Counted from the stretch's first letter, positions 17,208 to 27,097 are shown. The stretch: DNA of 64,000 nucleotides from Aquirickettsiella gammari (GCA_963701065.1 OY969558.1:1116001-1180000), one strand, 5' to 3'. A program made the numbers and translations. Notes: generated by a model from the sequence alone, not told the origin.

Positions 17208-17924
17208 CTACGATATTAATAATAACTCACGACTTCGAATCGTTTTACCTTCGAGAAGATGATTTAGAGCAAGGCGAAATAAACGCTTTGCATCCAATAA
17301 ATGGGTGGGTGTATCCCATTTTTCATGGTGCATTGCTAAAAGCGACGCACCAGAAAAGAGTAATTGCTTTTGAATCGATTTATTTAAGCAAATAACTAAA
17401 CCTTGGCTAGGAATAAATTGATAAGATTGATCGGGCAACAGTGCTTGCTGAGTTAGGCTTTCCTGATGAAGATATAAAGCATAACCTAATTCAGCTAATA
17501 ATTTTTTTTCGAATAAGCGTAATGCAATATTTGGATTGTTTGGCAAGGTGGATAGTGCAACTTGATAGGCTTGGAATAGCTGCGGATGGGGATCATAACG
17601 ATAAAGCAAGCGGATTAATAGCTCATTGAGATAAAGTCCACAGACTAGGAGTTTGCCTGTTAAGCACGATAGCTGAACATTCCCAGGTTCTGCATTCAGT
17701 AAATTCATGAGATCAGTTTTACCACGCCACGAAAGTAGCAGTGGGATAAAAGCTTGTAGGGCGCCTCTAAAACGTGATTTTTTCCCGCGTATTCCACGTG
17801 CTCCTTTTGCGATAAGACTAATTCTTCCGTGCGATTCTGTAAATGCGTCTATTAATAAACTGGTATCACGATAAGGCCGTGTGTGCAAAATATAGGCAGC
17901 TTGGAGTTGAGTCGTACTTAACAT
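17208..17924 (-). CDS. recO: DNA repair protein RecO
   Basis: Recombination mediator that, with RecR, loads RecA onto SSB-coated single-stranded DNA. I start at the ATG at 17924 (238 residues) because family alignment begins here (QAAYILHTRPYRDTSLLID); the open frame continues 24 codons upstream to a TTG with no homology. The N-terminal OB fold (about 1-80) includes GRISLIAKGARG, then a helical domain with LYLNELLIRLL, and a C-terminal AKRLFRLALNHLLEGKTIRSREL that aligns well with E. coli RecO. The zinc-binding cysteines of some RecO proteins are absent, as in E. coli. No strong ribosome site was seen, so the start is moderately sure. pdxJ and era are not adjacent. Confidence 0.92.
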   Translation of the reverse strand: MLSTTQLQAAYILHTRPYRDTSLLIDAFTESHGRISLIAKGARGIRGKKSRFRGALQAFIPLLLSWRGKTDLMNLLNAEPGNVQLSCLTGKLLVCGLYLNELLIRLLYRYDPHPQLFQAYQVALSTLPNNPNIALRLFEKKLLAELGYALYLHQESLTQQALLPDQSYQFIPSQGLVICLNKSIQKQLLFSGASLLAMHHEKWDTPTHLLDAKRLFRLALNHLLEGKTIRSRELLLIS

Positions 17925-18206
17925 GTGAGCTAAAAATGGACAACACGAGAGGCCAATATAACTATTTTTATTTCGAGCGCTTGTTTTTTTGTACAAAAAA
18001 TAAACTTTTATTTTATGTATTTGATACCTTTCACTTCTTATAGAAATCCAGTAATATTAGCTTATATAGGTATTTTGATTGAGCGCTTACCAATATATAG
18101 CGTGGTCGCACATTAAGCAATACCAGTAATCGAATCTAAAAAATAATCTTAGCTAAAAAATAATAGTACTACATAATTCTTTGAAGTTGATAAATAGGAG
18201 CAACCC

Positions 18207-19031
18207 TTGGCTGAAATTATTGTTATTACATCTGGAAAAGGCGGTGTTGGAAAAACAACAAGCAGTGCGGCTATAGCCGCAGGTCTTGCATTTCGTGGTT
18301 TTAAAACGGTCGTTATTGATTTTGATATTGGTTTGCGTAACTTAGATCTTATTATGGGTTGTGAGCGGCGTGTTGTTTTTGATTTCGTGAACGTAATTCG
18401 CGGCGAAGCAAATATTAAACAGGCTTTAATTAAAGATAAAAGACTTGAGAACCTTTATATTTTACCGGCCTCTCAAACACGTGATAAAGATGCATTGACA
18501 AAAGAAGGAGTGGAGAAGGTTTTAGAAGCACTTAAAAAGGATTTTGATTATATTCTTTGCGATTCGCCGGCCGGGATAGAGCGCGGCGCGACTTTAGCAA
18601 TGTATTTTGCCGATACGGCGATTGTGGTCAGTAATCCAGAGGTTTCGTCTGTTAGGGATTCTGATAGAATGTTAGGGATCTTAGATAGTAAATCTCGACG
18701 TGCCGAATTAGGTCTTGATCCGGTAAAACAACATTTATTATTGACACGATACTCACTAACGCGTGTGGAAAGAGGTGATATGCTGAGTGTCGATGATGTA
18801 TTAGATATACTCTCTATTCCTTTGCTGAGTGTTATTCCTGAATCACAAGCTGTATTACGGGCTTCTAATGCCGGTGTTCCTGTTACCTTGAATGGAGAAA
18901 GTGACGCGCACCAGGCTTATGCGGATGCAGTTTCTCGTTTGCTAGGTGACGATGTTCCTTTTAAATTTATTAAATTAGAAAAGAAAGGATTATTACGTCG
19001 TCTCTTTGGACGTGAGGAGATAGCGACATGA
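18207..19031 (+). CDS. minD: Septum-site determining ATPase MinD
   Basis: Membrane-associated ParA-type ATPase that oscillates with MinE to place the division septum. The 274 residues start AEIIVITSGKGGVGKTT, the deviant Walker A with its signature Lys, and include DFDIGLRNLDLIMGCERR, DSPAGIERGA, and a C-terminal amphipathic membrane-targeting helix (KKGLLRRLFGRE). The start is TTG with GGAG nearby; no ATG is available. minE overlaps by 4 bp. minC, normally directly upstream, is absent: recO lies there on the other strand. Confidence 0.97.
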   Translation: MAEIIVITSGKGGVGKTTSSAAIAAGLAFRGFKTVVIDFDIGLRNLDLIMGCERRVVFDFVNVIRGEANIKQALIKDKRLENLYILPASQTRDKDALTKEGVEKVLEALKKDFDYILCDSPAGIERGATLAMYFADTAIVVSNPEVSSVRDSDRMLGILDSKSRRAELGLDPVKQHLLLTRYSLTRVERGDMLSVDDVLDILSIPLLSVIPESQAVLRASNAGVPVTLNGESDAHQAYADAVSRLLGDDVPFKFIKLEKKGLLRRLFGREEIAT

Positions 19032-19306
19032 GCTTATTAAATTATATTTTTGGAAGTCGGCCAAAAAATACCGCTTCGCTTGCTAAGGAGCGGTTGCAAA
19101 TTATTGTTTCTCATGAACGTAGAACTGAAAATAATTCTGATTTTCTACCTAAGTTACAACAAGAGTTGATCGAGGTAATTGCTAAATATGTTGATATCGA
19201 TCAAGAGCAGGTTAAAGTCGAGCTCGAAAGAACAGGGAACTGCTCTATATTGGAATTAAACATAACCTTGCCAAATGCGGAAATAAGCATAGGAAGTAGC
19301 GCCTAG
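19028..19306 (+). CDS. minE: Cell division topological specificity factor MinE
   Basis: Small activator of MinD ATPase that confines division inhibition to the poles. 92 residues: N-terminal membrane-binding and anti-MinC/D segment (MSLLNYIFGSRPKNTASLAKERLQIIVSHER contains the MinD-contacting helix), then the dimerisation beta domain (ELIEVIAKYVDIDQEQVKVELER). It overlaps minD by ATGA, so the two are coupled. The gene ends 14 bp before the convergent yciA stop. Confidence 0.96.
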   Translation: MSLLNYIFGSRPKNTASLAKERLQIIVSHERRTENNSDFLPKLQQELIEVIAKYVDIDQEQVKVELERTGNCSILELNITLPNAEISIGSSA

Positions 19307-19320
19307 TAAAGGGTTAATAA

Positions 19321-19716
19321 TTATTCGGTTGGGATCAAACGTTTTTTACCGGGTTTTGATACGGCCACATACACAAGGCTAGCCTCTGAAACTTTAATAT
19401 GGGCAGATAAATTTACACCTTCTTGATAACGTTCTGCATATACCTCTACCTCAACTGTCACCGAAGTTTTGCCCACGGTGGTAACCTTAGTATAAAAACT
19501 TGCGATATCATAAATAAATAAGGGTTGTAGAAATTTTAATTCTTTTACAGCGACCGTTACAACGGGACCTTTTGTCCGTTGGGCGGCTGCAATAGCCCCA
19601 GCAATATCGATTTGCGACATTAACCACCCGCCAAAAATATCACCGCCTTTATTGGCATCATTAGGCCTTGTTTTGACACGTAATGTAGGTTCTGGCAGAT
19701 TATTAGTAGTTGACAT
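19321..19716 (-). CDS. yciA: YciA-type acyl-CoA thioesterase
   Basis: Hot-dog fold hydrolase that cleaves acyl-CoA to CoA and a free acid, acting in the cytosol as a hexamer. The 131 residues contain RPNDANKGGDIFGGWLMSQIDIAGAIAA, with the catalytic Asp and GGW motif, and VAVKELKFLQPLFIYD; both are diagnostic for YciA. Length matches the family. The ATG at 19716 is the start because the frame upstream (to 19832) has no homology. Single gene, convergent with minE. Confidence 0.93.
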   Translation of the reverse strand: MSTTNNLPEPTLRVKTRPNDANKGGDIFGGWLMSQIDIAGAIAAAQRTKGPVVTVAVKELKFLQPLFIYDIASFYTKVTTVGKTSVTVEVEVYAERYQEGVNLSAHIKVSEASLVYVAVSKPGKKRLIPTE

Positions 19717-19858
19717 GCTTTATCCTCGAGTAATAATGAGGAATTCAAGTATAGCAAAAAAACAACTTTCTTGGTTTTCTCATTAAATGTGGCTATTTGC
19801 CTTACTAAGATTAAGTTAAATATAAAACCCATTGTTATTAAATGACTTAAAAGAATGG

Positions 19859-20527
19859 ATGATGCTAAGTAACAAAATTAACAAAGCACAAGCGACTCAT
19901 TATTTTGAAGACAAAAATATTGTTTTAAAAGGTCGATTTGCTGAATTACTGTTTAAACTAGAGCAAGATTTACAAGAGATAAAAGAGTTGGAGGCCATCG
20001 AAAAATTAGAGGTAGAGAAAAGGGATAAAGACGAGGAAAGCAAAAATGAAGATAGTCAAGTTAGTTTTGTGTCGAGACATTTTATAGAGCTAGAAATCTT
20101 AATAAAAATTTTTGCTTCATTGTTTGTGCGTGTAGGGGATGTAACCTGGTTTTTAAGAAGCGCTATTTTTGATCTAATGAGCTGTGAGCCGGAAAGTTTT
20201 AGTATCGAACCATTAGAACTGTATGAGTGTATGCTGGAGTGGGCTGAACTCTCATCTAAGAAGGTTTTTCATGAACATTTGCAAGCTTTGTTAGATAAAA
20301 AAACCGATGATAAAAGTAATTTTCCTTTTGTTCGTTTCTTCCCTGTTTTGAGTACGGCAAGAAAAAGGAGTGCTGGAGTTCTTTCGAAATGTAATTCTGT
20401 TCCAAAAAAACGACCTAAATTATCTAAGTGTTTATCTCCGTCTCCTTTAGCATTACAGTACAATCACTTATCTGCCAAAGTCAGAGAACATCAAGATGAG
20501 CGCTTAACAATACAGTCTTTATCTTAA
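19859..20527 (+). CDS. Unknown protein with bipartite nuclear-localisation-like motif
   Basis: I do not recognise this 222-residue protein. The open frame begins at a TTG at 19832, but the ATG at 19859 (or the next codon) is a more natural start. The N-terminal half is helical and charged, with an acidic/basic coiled-coil-like stretch (KLEQDLQEIKELEAIEKLEVEKRDKDEESKNED). A central region with aromatic residues follows (SLFVRVGDVTWFLRSAIFDLM). The C-terminal tail is basic, Ser- and Pro-rich: RKR, 12 residues, then KKRPK (bases 20360-20419), the spacing of a bipartite nuclear localisation signal. No signal peptide or membrane helix. It overlaps the convergent gph by 9 bp. Inference: possible secreted effector; function unknown. 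Confidence 0.75.
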   Translation: MMLSNKINKAQATHYFEDKNIVLKGRFAELLFKLEQDLQEIKELEAIEKLEVEKRDKDEESKNEDSQVSFVSRHFIELEILIKIFASLFVRVGDVTWFLRSAIFDLMSCEPESFSIEPLELYECMLEWAELSSKKVFHEHLQALLDKKTDDKSNFPFVRFFPVLSTARKRSAGVLSKCNSVPKKRPKLSKCLSPSPLALQYNHLSAKVREHQDERLTIQSLS

Positions 20528-21205
20528 GTGTTTTAAGCGCTCAATAATATCGAGCGGAGAAGAGATAATAGCACTGGCGTTCCAAGCCTTAACATCTTCT
20601 TTAGGGTGGATATAACCATAATAGGCGATAAAGCTATACATGCCCGCCGCATTAGCCGCTTCAATGTCGCGTTGGGCATCGCCAATATAGATACAATTTT
20701 CAGGAGTACACTTTAGGTACTGACAAGCATGTAGTAAGGGTTGAGGATGGGGTTTGCTATGCTTTAAGGTGTCTCCGGCAATAATACACTTTGCACTATT
20801 TAGTAAAGGAAACTGCCTAACTAAATCTATCGTTAAGGCAGAAGACTTGTTGGTTACGATGCCCCAGGGCCATTTATTTTTTTGTAAATAATTAATTAAA
20901 GTTTCTATACCGGGAAATAAATGCGTGTACACGCAAATATGTTGTTTATAGTAATTAATAAATTGTTGACGTAACGAGGGAAACGCTGGATCTTGCTCTT
21001 TGATGTTGAGTCCCAGTGCTAACAAGCCAGAAATGCCGGTGGAGATGGCAGGTCGAATCGTATCAAAGTGTAGTGGTTTTATCTGCTGGCTGGCTAAAAC
21101 CTTATTGAGAGTGGCAGCCAGATCGCCGGCTGTATCGAGTAAGGTTCCATCGAGATCAAAAAGTATTCCCTGTATCTTTGCGTGCATTAAGATTGAAGGC
21201 GACAT
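20519..21205 (-). CDS. gph: Phosphoglycolate phosphatase (HAD family)
   Basis: HAD hydrolase that removes phosphate from 2-phosphoglycolate, a by-product of DNA repair. The 228 residues have the nucleophile motif DLDGTLLDTAGDL, motif II TNKS, the conserved lysine in LKHSKPHPQPLL and motif IV YIGDAQRDIEAANAAGM. A helical cap domain (about 30-95) fits Gph/MupP-type enzymes. It lies 3 bp after ubiG on the minus strand, an arrangement common in gammaproteobacteria, where the same phosphatase can be MupP (MurNAc-6-phosphate phosphatase in wall recycling). With an AmpG-type transporter in the window, MupP is a real alternative. Confidence 0.85.
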   Translation of the reverse strand: MSPSILMHAKIQGILFDLDGTLLDTAGDLAATLNKVLASQQIKPLHFDTIRPAISTGISGLLALGLNIKEQDPAFPSLRQQFINYYKQHICVYTHLFPGIETLINYLQKNKWPWGIVTNKSSALTIDLVRQFPLLNSAKCIIAGDTLKHSKPHPQPLLHACQYLKCTPENCIYIGDAQRDIEAANAAGMYSFIAYYGYIHPKEDVKAWNASAIISSPLDIIERLKHLR

Positions 21206-21208
21206 AAT

Positions 21209-21946
21209 TTAGGATCTTTTTTGTAAAGCAGCTAGATAGTTGACGCTAATATCTTCTGTTAATGCATAATTTTGTGTTAGAGGATTATAGTGAATCCCTT
21301 GGAGTTGTTTGAGTGTTAACCCCGCTAGGCGGGCACTGCTTGCAAGCTCAGAAGGGCGAATGAACTTTTTATAATCGTGTGTGCCACGCGGCAAAAGTTT
21401 GAGTAAATATTCAGCGCCGATAATGGCTAATAAATAAGCACGAGGATTACGATTGATGCTCGAAAAAAATACCCAAGCGCCGGGTTTGGCTAAGGCACTA
21501 CAAGCCTGAATCAGTGAACTTGGATCGGGAACGTGTTCTAGTAGTTCCATACAACAGACGATATCGAATGATTGGCTTTGCCTTTTGATGAGCGATTCGG
21601 CATCGGAAGCGAGATATTCAATCGTAAGTTGATTCTCTTTAGCATGTTTTTGGGCAAGCTCAATGAGGACATCGCTTTTATCGACACCGGTTACTTGTGC
21701 GCCTGCTAGGCTAAGGGCCTCAGTTAATAGCCCACCGCCACAGCCAATATCGATTACTTTTTGTCCGGAGGGCGGCGATTGTTTTTTTATAAAGCTTAAA
21801 CGCAATGGATTGATTGCATGCAAGGGCTTACAAACACCTTGGGGATCCCACCATTGTTCAGCCATCTGGGTGAATTTACGGATTTCTGCTGGATCGCTAT
21901 TAGAAGCTGACATAAAGTTTAGATCGTTCTCATTGGTTTTTTGCAT
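21209..21946 (-). CDS. ubiG: Ubiquinone biosynthesis O-methyltransferase UbiG
   Basis: SAM-dependent methyltransferase performing both O-methylations in ubiquinone synthesis. The 245 residues include AEQWWDPQGVCKPLHAINPLRLSFI, the specific UbiG N-terminal motif, then SAM motif I VIDIGCGGGLLTEALS, VTGVDKS, and CMELLEHVPDPSSLI. The motif after the sheet, FFSSINRNPRAYLLAIIGAEYLL, contains the membrane-interacting region typical of UbiG. An internal ATG at 21913 is another possible start; neither has a good ribosome site. It is coupled to gph. Confidence 0.95.
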   Translation of the reverse strand: MQKTNENDLNFMSASNSDPAEIRKFTQMAEQWWDPQGVCKPLHAINPLRLSFIKKQSPPSGQKVIDIGCGGGLLTEALSLAGAQVTGVDKSDVLIELAQKHAKENQLTIEYLASDAESLIKRQSQSFDIVCCMELLEHVPDPSSLIQACSALAKPGAWVFFSSINRNPRAYLLAIIGAEYLLKLLPRGTHDYKKFIRPSELASSARLAGLTLKQLQGIHYNPLTQNYALTEDISVNYLAALQKRS

Positions 21947-22080
21947 CGAGCGTATTACAATGGGCTAGTTTACTTGACCCCTTATAATGTGTCTATTGGT
22001 TATAAACAGGAGTGTAGGGATTTAGGGATAGCCCGCCAACCGATATGGGGAATGTTATCACTCAATCTTTTTAGTTCAAT

Positions 22081-25000
22081 ATGAACAACCTTACTAACCG
22101 TGTTTATAAATCGATTTTAGAGAAAATTTTAAGATTTGCACAACAAAAAGTGCCAAAAGAGCAATCCAAGTTATTCGCTGTTTTTGCGCAGCAATATTAC
22201 GCTCATACGGATTTAGAGGCATTAGCCAGTTGCTCTGTAGAAAATTTAGCGGCGGCACTTGCTTCCCATTGGAACCTTCTTTACCAGCGTTTGCCAGGTC
22301 AAGCGAAGATTCGCGTTTATAATCCTAGTCTTGAAAAAGATGGTTGGGAGACAAAGTACAGTGTTGTTCAGCTTGTTACCGAGGATAAGCCTTTCTTAGT
22401 AGACTCCACACGAATGGAGGTAAATCGACAAGGCTTTGATATTTATTTTAGTGTCCATTTAGGTAATATAAAATTACGGCGTAACCAACAAGGGAAAGTA
22501 GTAGAGGTTTTACCCTATGATACGGCTTTAGCGGATAAACAAGTTGAAGCCTTGGTTTATTTAGAAATTGATAAAGAATCAGATACTGAAATTCTGCATA
22601 AGCTGGCTAAAAAGCTTGAAACGGTATTAGAACAGGTTAATTTAGTGGTAAAAGATTGGCCAGAGATGCGCTCTAGGATGCAGGATTGTTTGCAGGAGTT
22701 AAAGCAAAATTCACCCCCTTATGATCCAGAAGATGTGGCAGAATCTAAAGATTTTTTAGCTTGGCTGTTGAGTAATCATTTTACCTTTTTAGGGTGTCGT
22801 GATTATGATCTAAGTAAAGACCATAAAACTTTACGTATGATCAAAAAGTCAGGTTTAGGTGTGTTAAGAGATGAAACGAGAGGTAAGGAAGAAAAACTTC
22901 TCACCGAGTTACCACCCGAGGCGCGTCGTTTAGCTTTTTCTCCACAAGTACTGGTTATCTCTAAAACGAATAGTAAATCTAGGGTTCATCGCTCTGTGTA
23001 TGCGGATTATATAGGCGTTAAACGTTTTAATGAGCGGGGAGAGTTGGTTGGTGAAAGACGTTTTATCGGTCTTTATACATCGACTGTTTACCACAGTGAT
23101 CCTCGCAGTATCCCGCTTATTCGACGTAAAATACAATTAATTTTACAAAACTCAAATTTACCCTTAAAAGGCCATGCAGGAAAGGCCTTGTTGGATATTT
23201 TATCGAGTTTACCGCGCGATGATTTATTTCAAGCTTCTGTCAATGAGCTCACTCAATTAGCTTTAGGTATTTTACATATCCAAGAACAACGCGCTGTACG
23301 TTTATTTGTCAGGCAAGATAATTATCGACGTTTTATTTCTTGCTTGGTTTATCTCCCTAAAGAGCAATTAAATACTGAACTACAACGGCAAATGGAGAAA
23401 ATTTTAGTACGAGAGTTTTCTGGGATAGAAATAGGTTTCTCAACACTTTTTGGCGATTCAAATTTGGCTCGTATCCATTTTTTAATTCGCACTGATCCTA
23501 AAAAAGATCTAAGTTATGACGTCAAAAAAATAGAAGCACAACTCGTAGAAGTAGCACGTTCTTGGAAAGAAGAATTACGCCAAGCTTTGCTTGAGTATTA
23601 CGGAGAAGAGGAAGGGGCTCGACTTATACAAAAATATATGTATGCCTTTCCGAGTGGTTATCGCGATAGTTTCTCGGCCAATACCGCCGTTCATGATATT
23701 GAACAATTAGAAAGGATCTCATCCGCCCATCCTTTAGAGATGAATTTTTATCCCTCTGTTAATGAAAAAATAGTTCCTTTACGGTTTAAGTTATTTCAAG
23801 CCGATAAACCTATCATTTTATCGGATGCTTTGCCCGTGCTCGAGAATATGGGACTGCGGGTCATGGATGAGTGGCCGCAAGAAATTACCTTGCCTGATTG
23901 TCATCGCATTTGGATTAATGATTTTGGTGTTAAACCGGTACATATTGATGATGTTGATGTTTCACAAGTCAAGGAAATTTTTCAAGAAGCGTTTAGCAAG
24001 ATATGGTCTGGCGAAGTTGAGAATGACGGTTTTAATCGCTTAATACTTGCAGGCCAATTGACTTGGCGGGAAGTTTCTATACTAAGAGCCTATACAAAAT
24101 ATCTACGCCAAATTGGTGTGCCTTTTAGTCAAGCCTATGTAGAAATCGTGGTATCGCGTAATGCCGGGATTGCTAAAATCTTAGTTAAACTATTTAAATA
24201 TTATTTTGATCCGAGTCGTCAAGATGAAGCCGGTAGCGTGATTGCTAGTTTGGAAAAAAGTTTACAAACCGCTTTAGATGCGGTGCTGAGTCTCGATGAA
24301 GATCGCATTTTGCGAAACCTTTTCGAAGTGATTCAAGCGACCTTGCGCACTAATTACTATCAAAAAGATAAACACAATAAACCTAAACCTTGGCTTGCGT
24401 TTAAATTAGATCCGAGTCGAATCACCGATTTGCCCTTACCAAGACCGATGTATGAAATTTTTGTGTATTCGCCGCGTGTTGAAGCGGTCCATTTAAGGGC
24501 GGCGAAGGTAGCCCGTGGAGGTATTCGCTGGTCAGATAGACGTGAAGATTTTCGTACCGAAATTTTGGGGTTAATGAAGGCGCAGCAGGTTAAAAATGCG
24601 GTTATTGTTCCTGCAGGCGCAAAAGGTGGATTCGTGTGCAAACGCTTACCCGAAAGTGGTGATCGTGAAGCCGTTATGAATGAAGTGGTGGCGTGTTATC
24701 AAACTTTTATGCGTGGTCTATTAGATTTGACCGATAATTTACAAAACGGTGTTGTCATCTATCCGCAGGATGTGGTTCGTTATGACGAAGAAGACCCTTA
24801 TCTAGTCGTTGCAGCGGATAAAGGTACCGCTAGTTTTTCTGATATTGCCAATGCGATTGCGGCGGAATACCACTTTTGGTTAGGAGATGCTTTTGCTTCT
24901 GGTGGTAGTGTCGGCTATGACCATAAAAAAATGGGTATTACCGCGCGCGGGGCTTGGGAGTCTGTCAAACGTCATTGTAGAGCGTTAGGTTTAAACCCGG

Positions 25001-26940
25001 ATAAAGACGATTTTACCGTCGTTGGGATCGGCGACATGTCAGGTGATGTTTTTGGTAATGGAATGTTGCTATCTCATCATATTAAGCTCGTCGCCGCATT
25101 TAATCATATGCATATTTTTATCGATCCTAATCCGGATGCAGCCAAAAGTTTTCAAGAGCGACAACGCTTATTTAAATTACCACGTTCAAGTTGGCAAGAT
25201 TATACTAAGACTTTAATTTCTAAAGGCGGTGGTGTTTTTCTTCGTTCGCAAAAATCAATCGTTTTGTCGCCTGAAATTAAGCAGTTGTTAGGCATTAGCC
25301 AAGACTCCATTGCGCCAGATGGTTTAATCCGCGCGATATTAAAAGCAAAGGTAGACTTGTTATGGAACGGCGGTATTGGGACTTATGTTAAATCCTCAAG
25401 CGAAAGAAATGTTGATGTTGGCGATCGGACCAATGATAATTTACGTATAGACGCTGAAGCATTGCGTTGTCGTATTGTCGCTGAAGGAGGAAATCTAGGT
25501 TTAACACAACTAGGTCGAGTTGAGTATGCGCTAAATGGAGGATTAATTTATACCGACTTTATTGATAATTCTGCTGGCGTGGATTGCTCTGATCACGAAG
25601 TTAATTGCAAGATTTTATTAAATGCCGTTGTGGCTGTAGGTGAGATGACCTTAGCGCAACGTAATGAATTATTAGCCGAAATGACGGATGAAATTGCTAA
25701 ATTAGTTCTTTATGATAATTACTGTCAAACACGTACGATAAGTTTGGCTGCTATGCATGCTCAACAAGAATTAGAATTTCATCGACGCTATATTCAAGAA
25801 TTAGAACGACATGGGAAATTAGATAGAGCTTTAGAGTTTCTACCGGACGAAAAAGCATTACTAGAACGTAAAGCCTTAGGTAAAGGTTTAACTAGCCCTG
25901 AAATTGCGGTTTTATTAGCTTATACCAAGATGTGGGTAAAAGCCGAATTACTGGAAATGGATACTTTAGAAGAAGATTATTTAACGCGCGTTTTAGAATC
26001 TGCTTTTCCTAAGCCTTTGCGGGGTCGTTTTTCCAAATTTATGCAACATCATAGTTTGCGACGCGAAATCATTGCGACTAAGATTAGTAATGCTATGGTC
26101 AATGATATGGGCATTACTTTTGTATTTCGTTTAAAGACCGAAATAGGTGCCGATATTGCTTCTATTGCACGTGCTTATGCAATTGCGCATCATGTATTTG
26201 GTTTTTCAGAATTACTTGGTATCGCCGAAAATTTAAGTGATGATGTCGCCCCTGTCACACGTTACGCAATTATGCGACAATTTAATCGACTGATACGGCG
26301 AGCGACGCGTTGGTTTATTTATAATTATAAGGATCAATTGACGGATATTTTAGGGATGGTTGATAAATTTAGACAATCTATTGTCACCCTTAATAAAAAA
26401 TTACCGGACTTGCTGATTGGCGAAGAACGCGAATTTTGGGAAAGGAATGTACAAGGTCTTATTGAAGCCGGTATATCTGAAGCGGTGGCTAAACGTATTG
26501 CCAGTGTGGACCATGAATATGCCTTGCTGGATATCATTGAAGCAGCACAGAAAAATAATTTATCCTTGCAAGACGTAGCAGAACTTTATTTTATGGTCGG
26601 TGAAAAATTTGGGCTTACTTGGTTACGATCCCAGATCATGAAATTAGCGATAGAAACCTTATGGGACACGCTCGCTAGGGTTATTTTGTTAGATGATCTA
26701 TATATTCAGCAACGTCACCTGACGGTTATTATCCTCCAATGTGTTCTGGATAAGCAAGGGAATAATAAGACTTGCTTAGAGCAATGGACCTTGGATAATC
26801 AAGCCTTTATTAGACGCTGGGAACAATTTTTAGCCGACCTTCGTAGCACAGGCGAATTAAAATTAATGATGTTTTCGGTGGTTATTCGCGAACTGGTGAG
26901 TATGGTAGAGGCTTCCGGCCTATCGCAAGTAGCAAGCTAA
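22081..26940 (+). CDS. gdhB: NAD-specific glutamate dehydrogenase (GDH-180 type)
   Basis: Very large NAD-linked glutamate dehydrogenase, converting glutamate to 2-oxoglutarate and ammonia; a catabolic entry of glutamate carbon into the TCA cycle. The 1619 residues match the usual size of the 180-kDa class. The N-terminal half has ACT-like regulatory segments (DKPFLVDSTRMEVNRQGFDI). The catalytic domain has RGGIRWSDRREDFRTEILGLMKAQQVKN and PAGAKGGFV, with the substrate Lys near residue 846, then the NAD-binding part (VGIGDMSGDVFGNGML, AEGGNLGLTQLGR). The C-terminal helical domain completes the family. Monocistronic, with a possible weak hairpin 70 bp downstream. Confidence 0.97.
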   Translation: MNNLTNRVYKSILEKILRFAQQKVPKEQSKLFAVFAQQYYAHTDLEALASCSVENLAAALASHWNLLYQRLPGQAKIRVYNPSLEKDGWETKYSVVQLVTEDKPFLVDSTRMEVNRQGFDIYFSVHLGNIKLRRNQQGKVVEVLPYDTALADKQVEALVYLEIDKESDTEILHKLAKKLETVLEQVNLVVKDWPEMRSRMQDCLQELKQNSPPYDPEDVAESKDFLAWLLSNHFTFLGCRDYDLSKDHKTLRMIKKSGLGVLRDETRGKEEKLLTELPPEARRLAFSPQVLVISKTNSKSRVHRSVYADYIGVKRFNERGELVGERRFIGLYTSTVYHSDPRSIPLIRRKIQLILQNSNLPLKGHAGKALLDILSSLPRDDLFQASVNELTQLALGILHIQEQRAVRLFVRQDNYRRFISCLVYLPKEQLNTELQRQMEKILVREFSGIEIGFSTLFGDSNLARIHFLIRTDPKKDLSYDVKKIEAQLVEVARSWKEELRQALLEYYGEEEGARLIQKYMYAFPSGYRDSFSANTAVHDIEQLERISSAHPLEMNFYPSVNEKIVPLRFKLFQADKPIILSDALPVLENMGLRVMDEWPQEITLPDCHRIWINDFGVKPVHIDDVDVSQVKEIFQEAFSKIWSGEVENDGFNRLILAGQLTWREVSILRAYTKYLRQIGVPFSQAYVEIVVSRNAGIAKILVKLFKYYFDPSRQDEAGSVIASLEKSLQTALDAVLSLDEDRILRNLFEVIQATLRTNYYQKDKHNKPKPWLAFKLDPSRITDLPLPRPMYEIFVYSPRVEAVHLRAAKVARGGIRWSDRREDFRTEILGLMKAQQVKNAVIVPAGAKGGFVCKRLPESGDREAVMNEVVACYQTFMRGLLDLTDNLQNGVVIYPQDVVRYDEEDPYLVVAADKGTASFSDIANAIAAEYHFWLGDAFASGGSVGYDHKKMGITARGAWESVKRHCRALGLNPDKDDFTVVGIGDMSGDVFGNGMLLSHHIKLVAAFNHMHIFIDPNPDAAKSFQERQRLFKLPRSSWQDYTKTLISKGGGVFLRSQKSIVLSPEIKQLLGISQDSIAPDGLIRAILKAKVDLLWNGGIGTYVKSSSERNVDVGDRTNDNLRIDAEALRCRIVAEGGNLGLTQLGRVEYALNGGLIYTDFIDNSAGVDCSDHEVNCKILLNAVVAVGEMTLAQRNELLAEMTDEIAKLVLYDNYCQTRTISLAAMHAQQELEFHRRYIQELERHGKLDRALEFLPDEKALLERKALGKGLTSPEIAVLLAYTKMWVKAELLEMDTLEEDYLTRVLESAFPKPLRGRFSKFMQHHSLRREIIATKISNAMVNDMGITFVFRLKTEIGADIASIARAYAIAHHVFGFSELLGIAENLSDDVAPVTRYAIMRQFNRLIRRATRWFIYNYKDQLTDILGMVDKFRQSIVTLNKKLPDLLIGEEREFWERNVQGLIEAGISEAVAKRIASVDHEYALLDIIEAAQKNNLSLQDVAELYFMVGEKFGLTWLRSQIMKLAIETLWDTLARVILLDDLYIQQRHLTVIILQCVLDKQGNNKTCLEQWTLDNQAFIRRWEQFLADLRSTGELKLMMFSVVIRELVSMVEASGLSQVAS

Positions 26941-27097
26941 TAAAAATCCAGTTGTTATAGCTAAAGTTTTTTAGAATTAAAAAAAAGTTAATGGTTTTTT
27001 TTGAAACTAAAAATTTTAGTTTTTTATTTGTTCTACTATCTAACGTTAGCTTTTCCCTAAAATTAAAAAATAAATACCTCGTCAATTTTATAACAGA

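Noticed and set aside
17925..17996. 24-codon N-terminal extension of RecO
   Set aside because: It starts with TTG without a ribosome site, and similarity to RecO begins just after the ATG at 17924.
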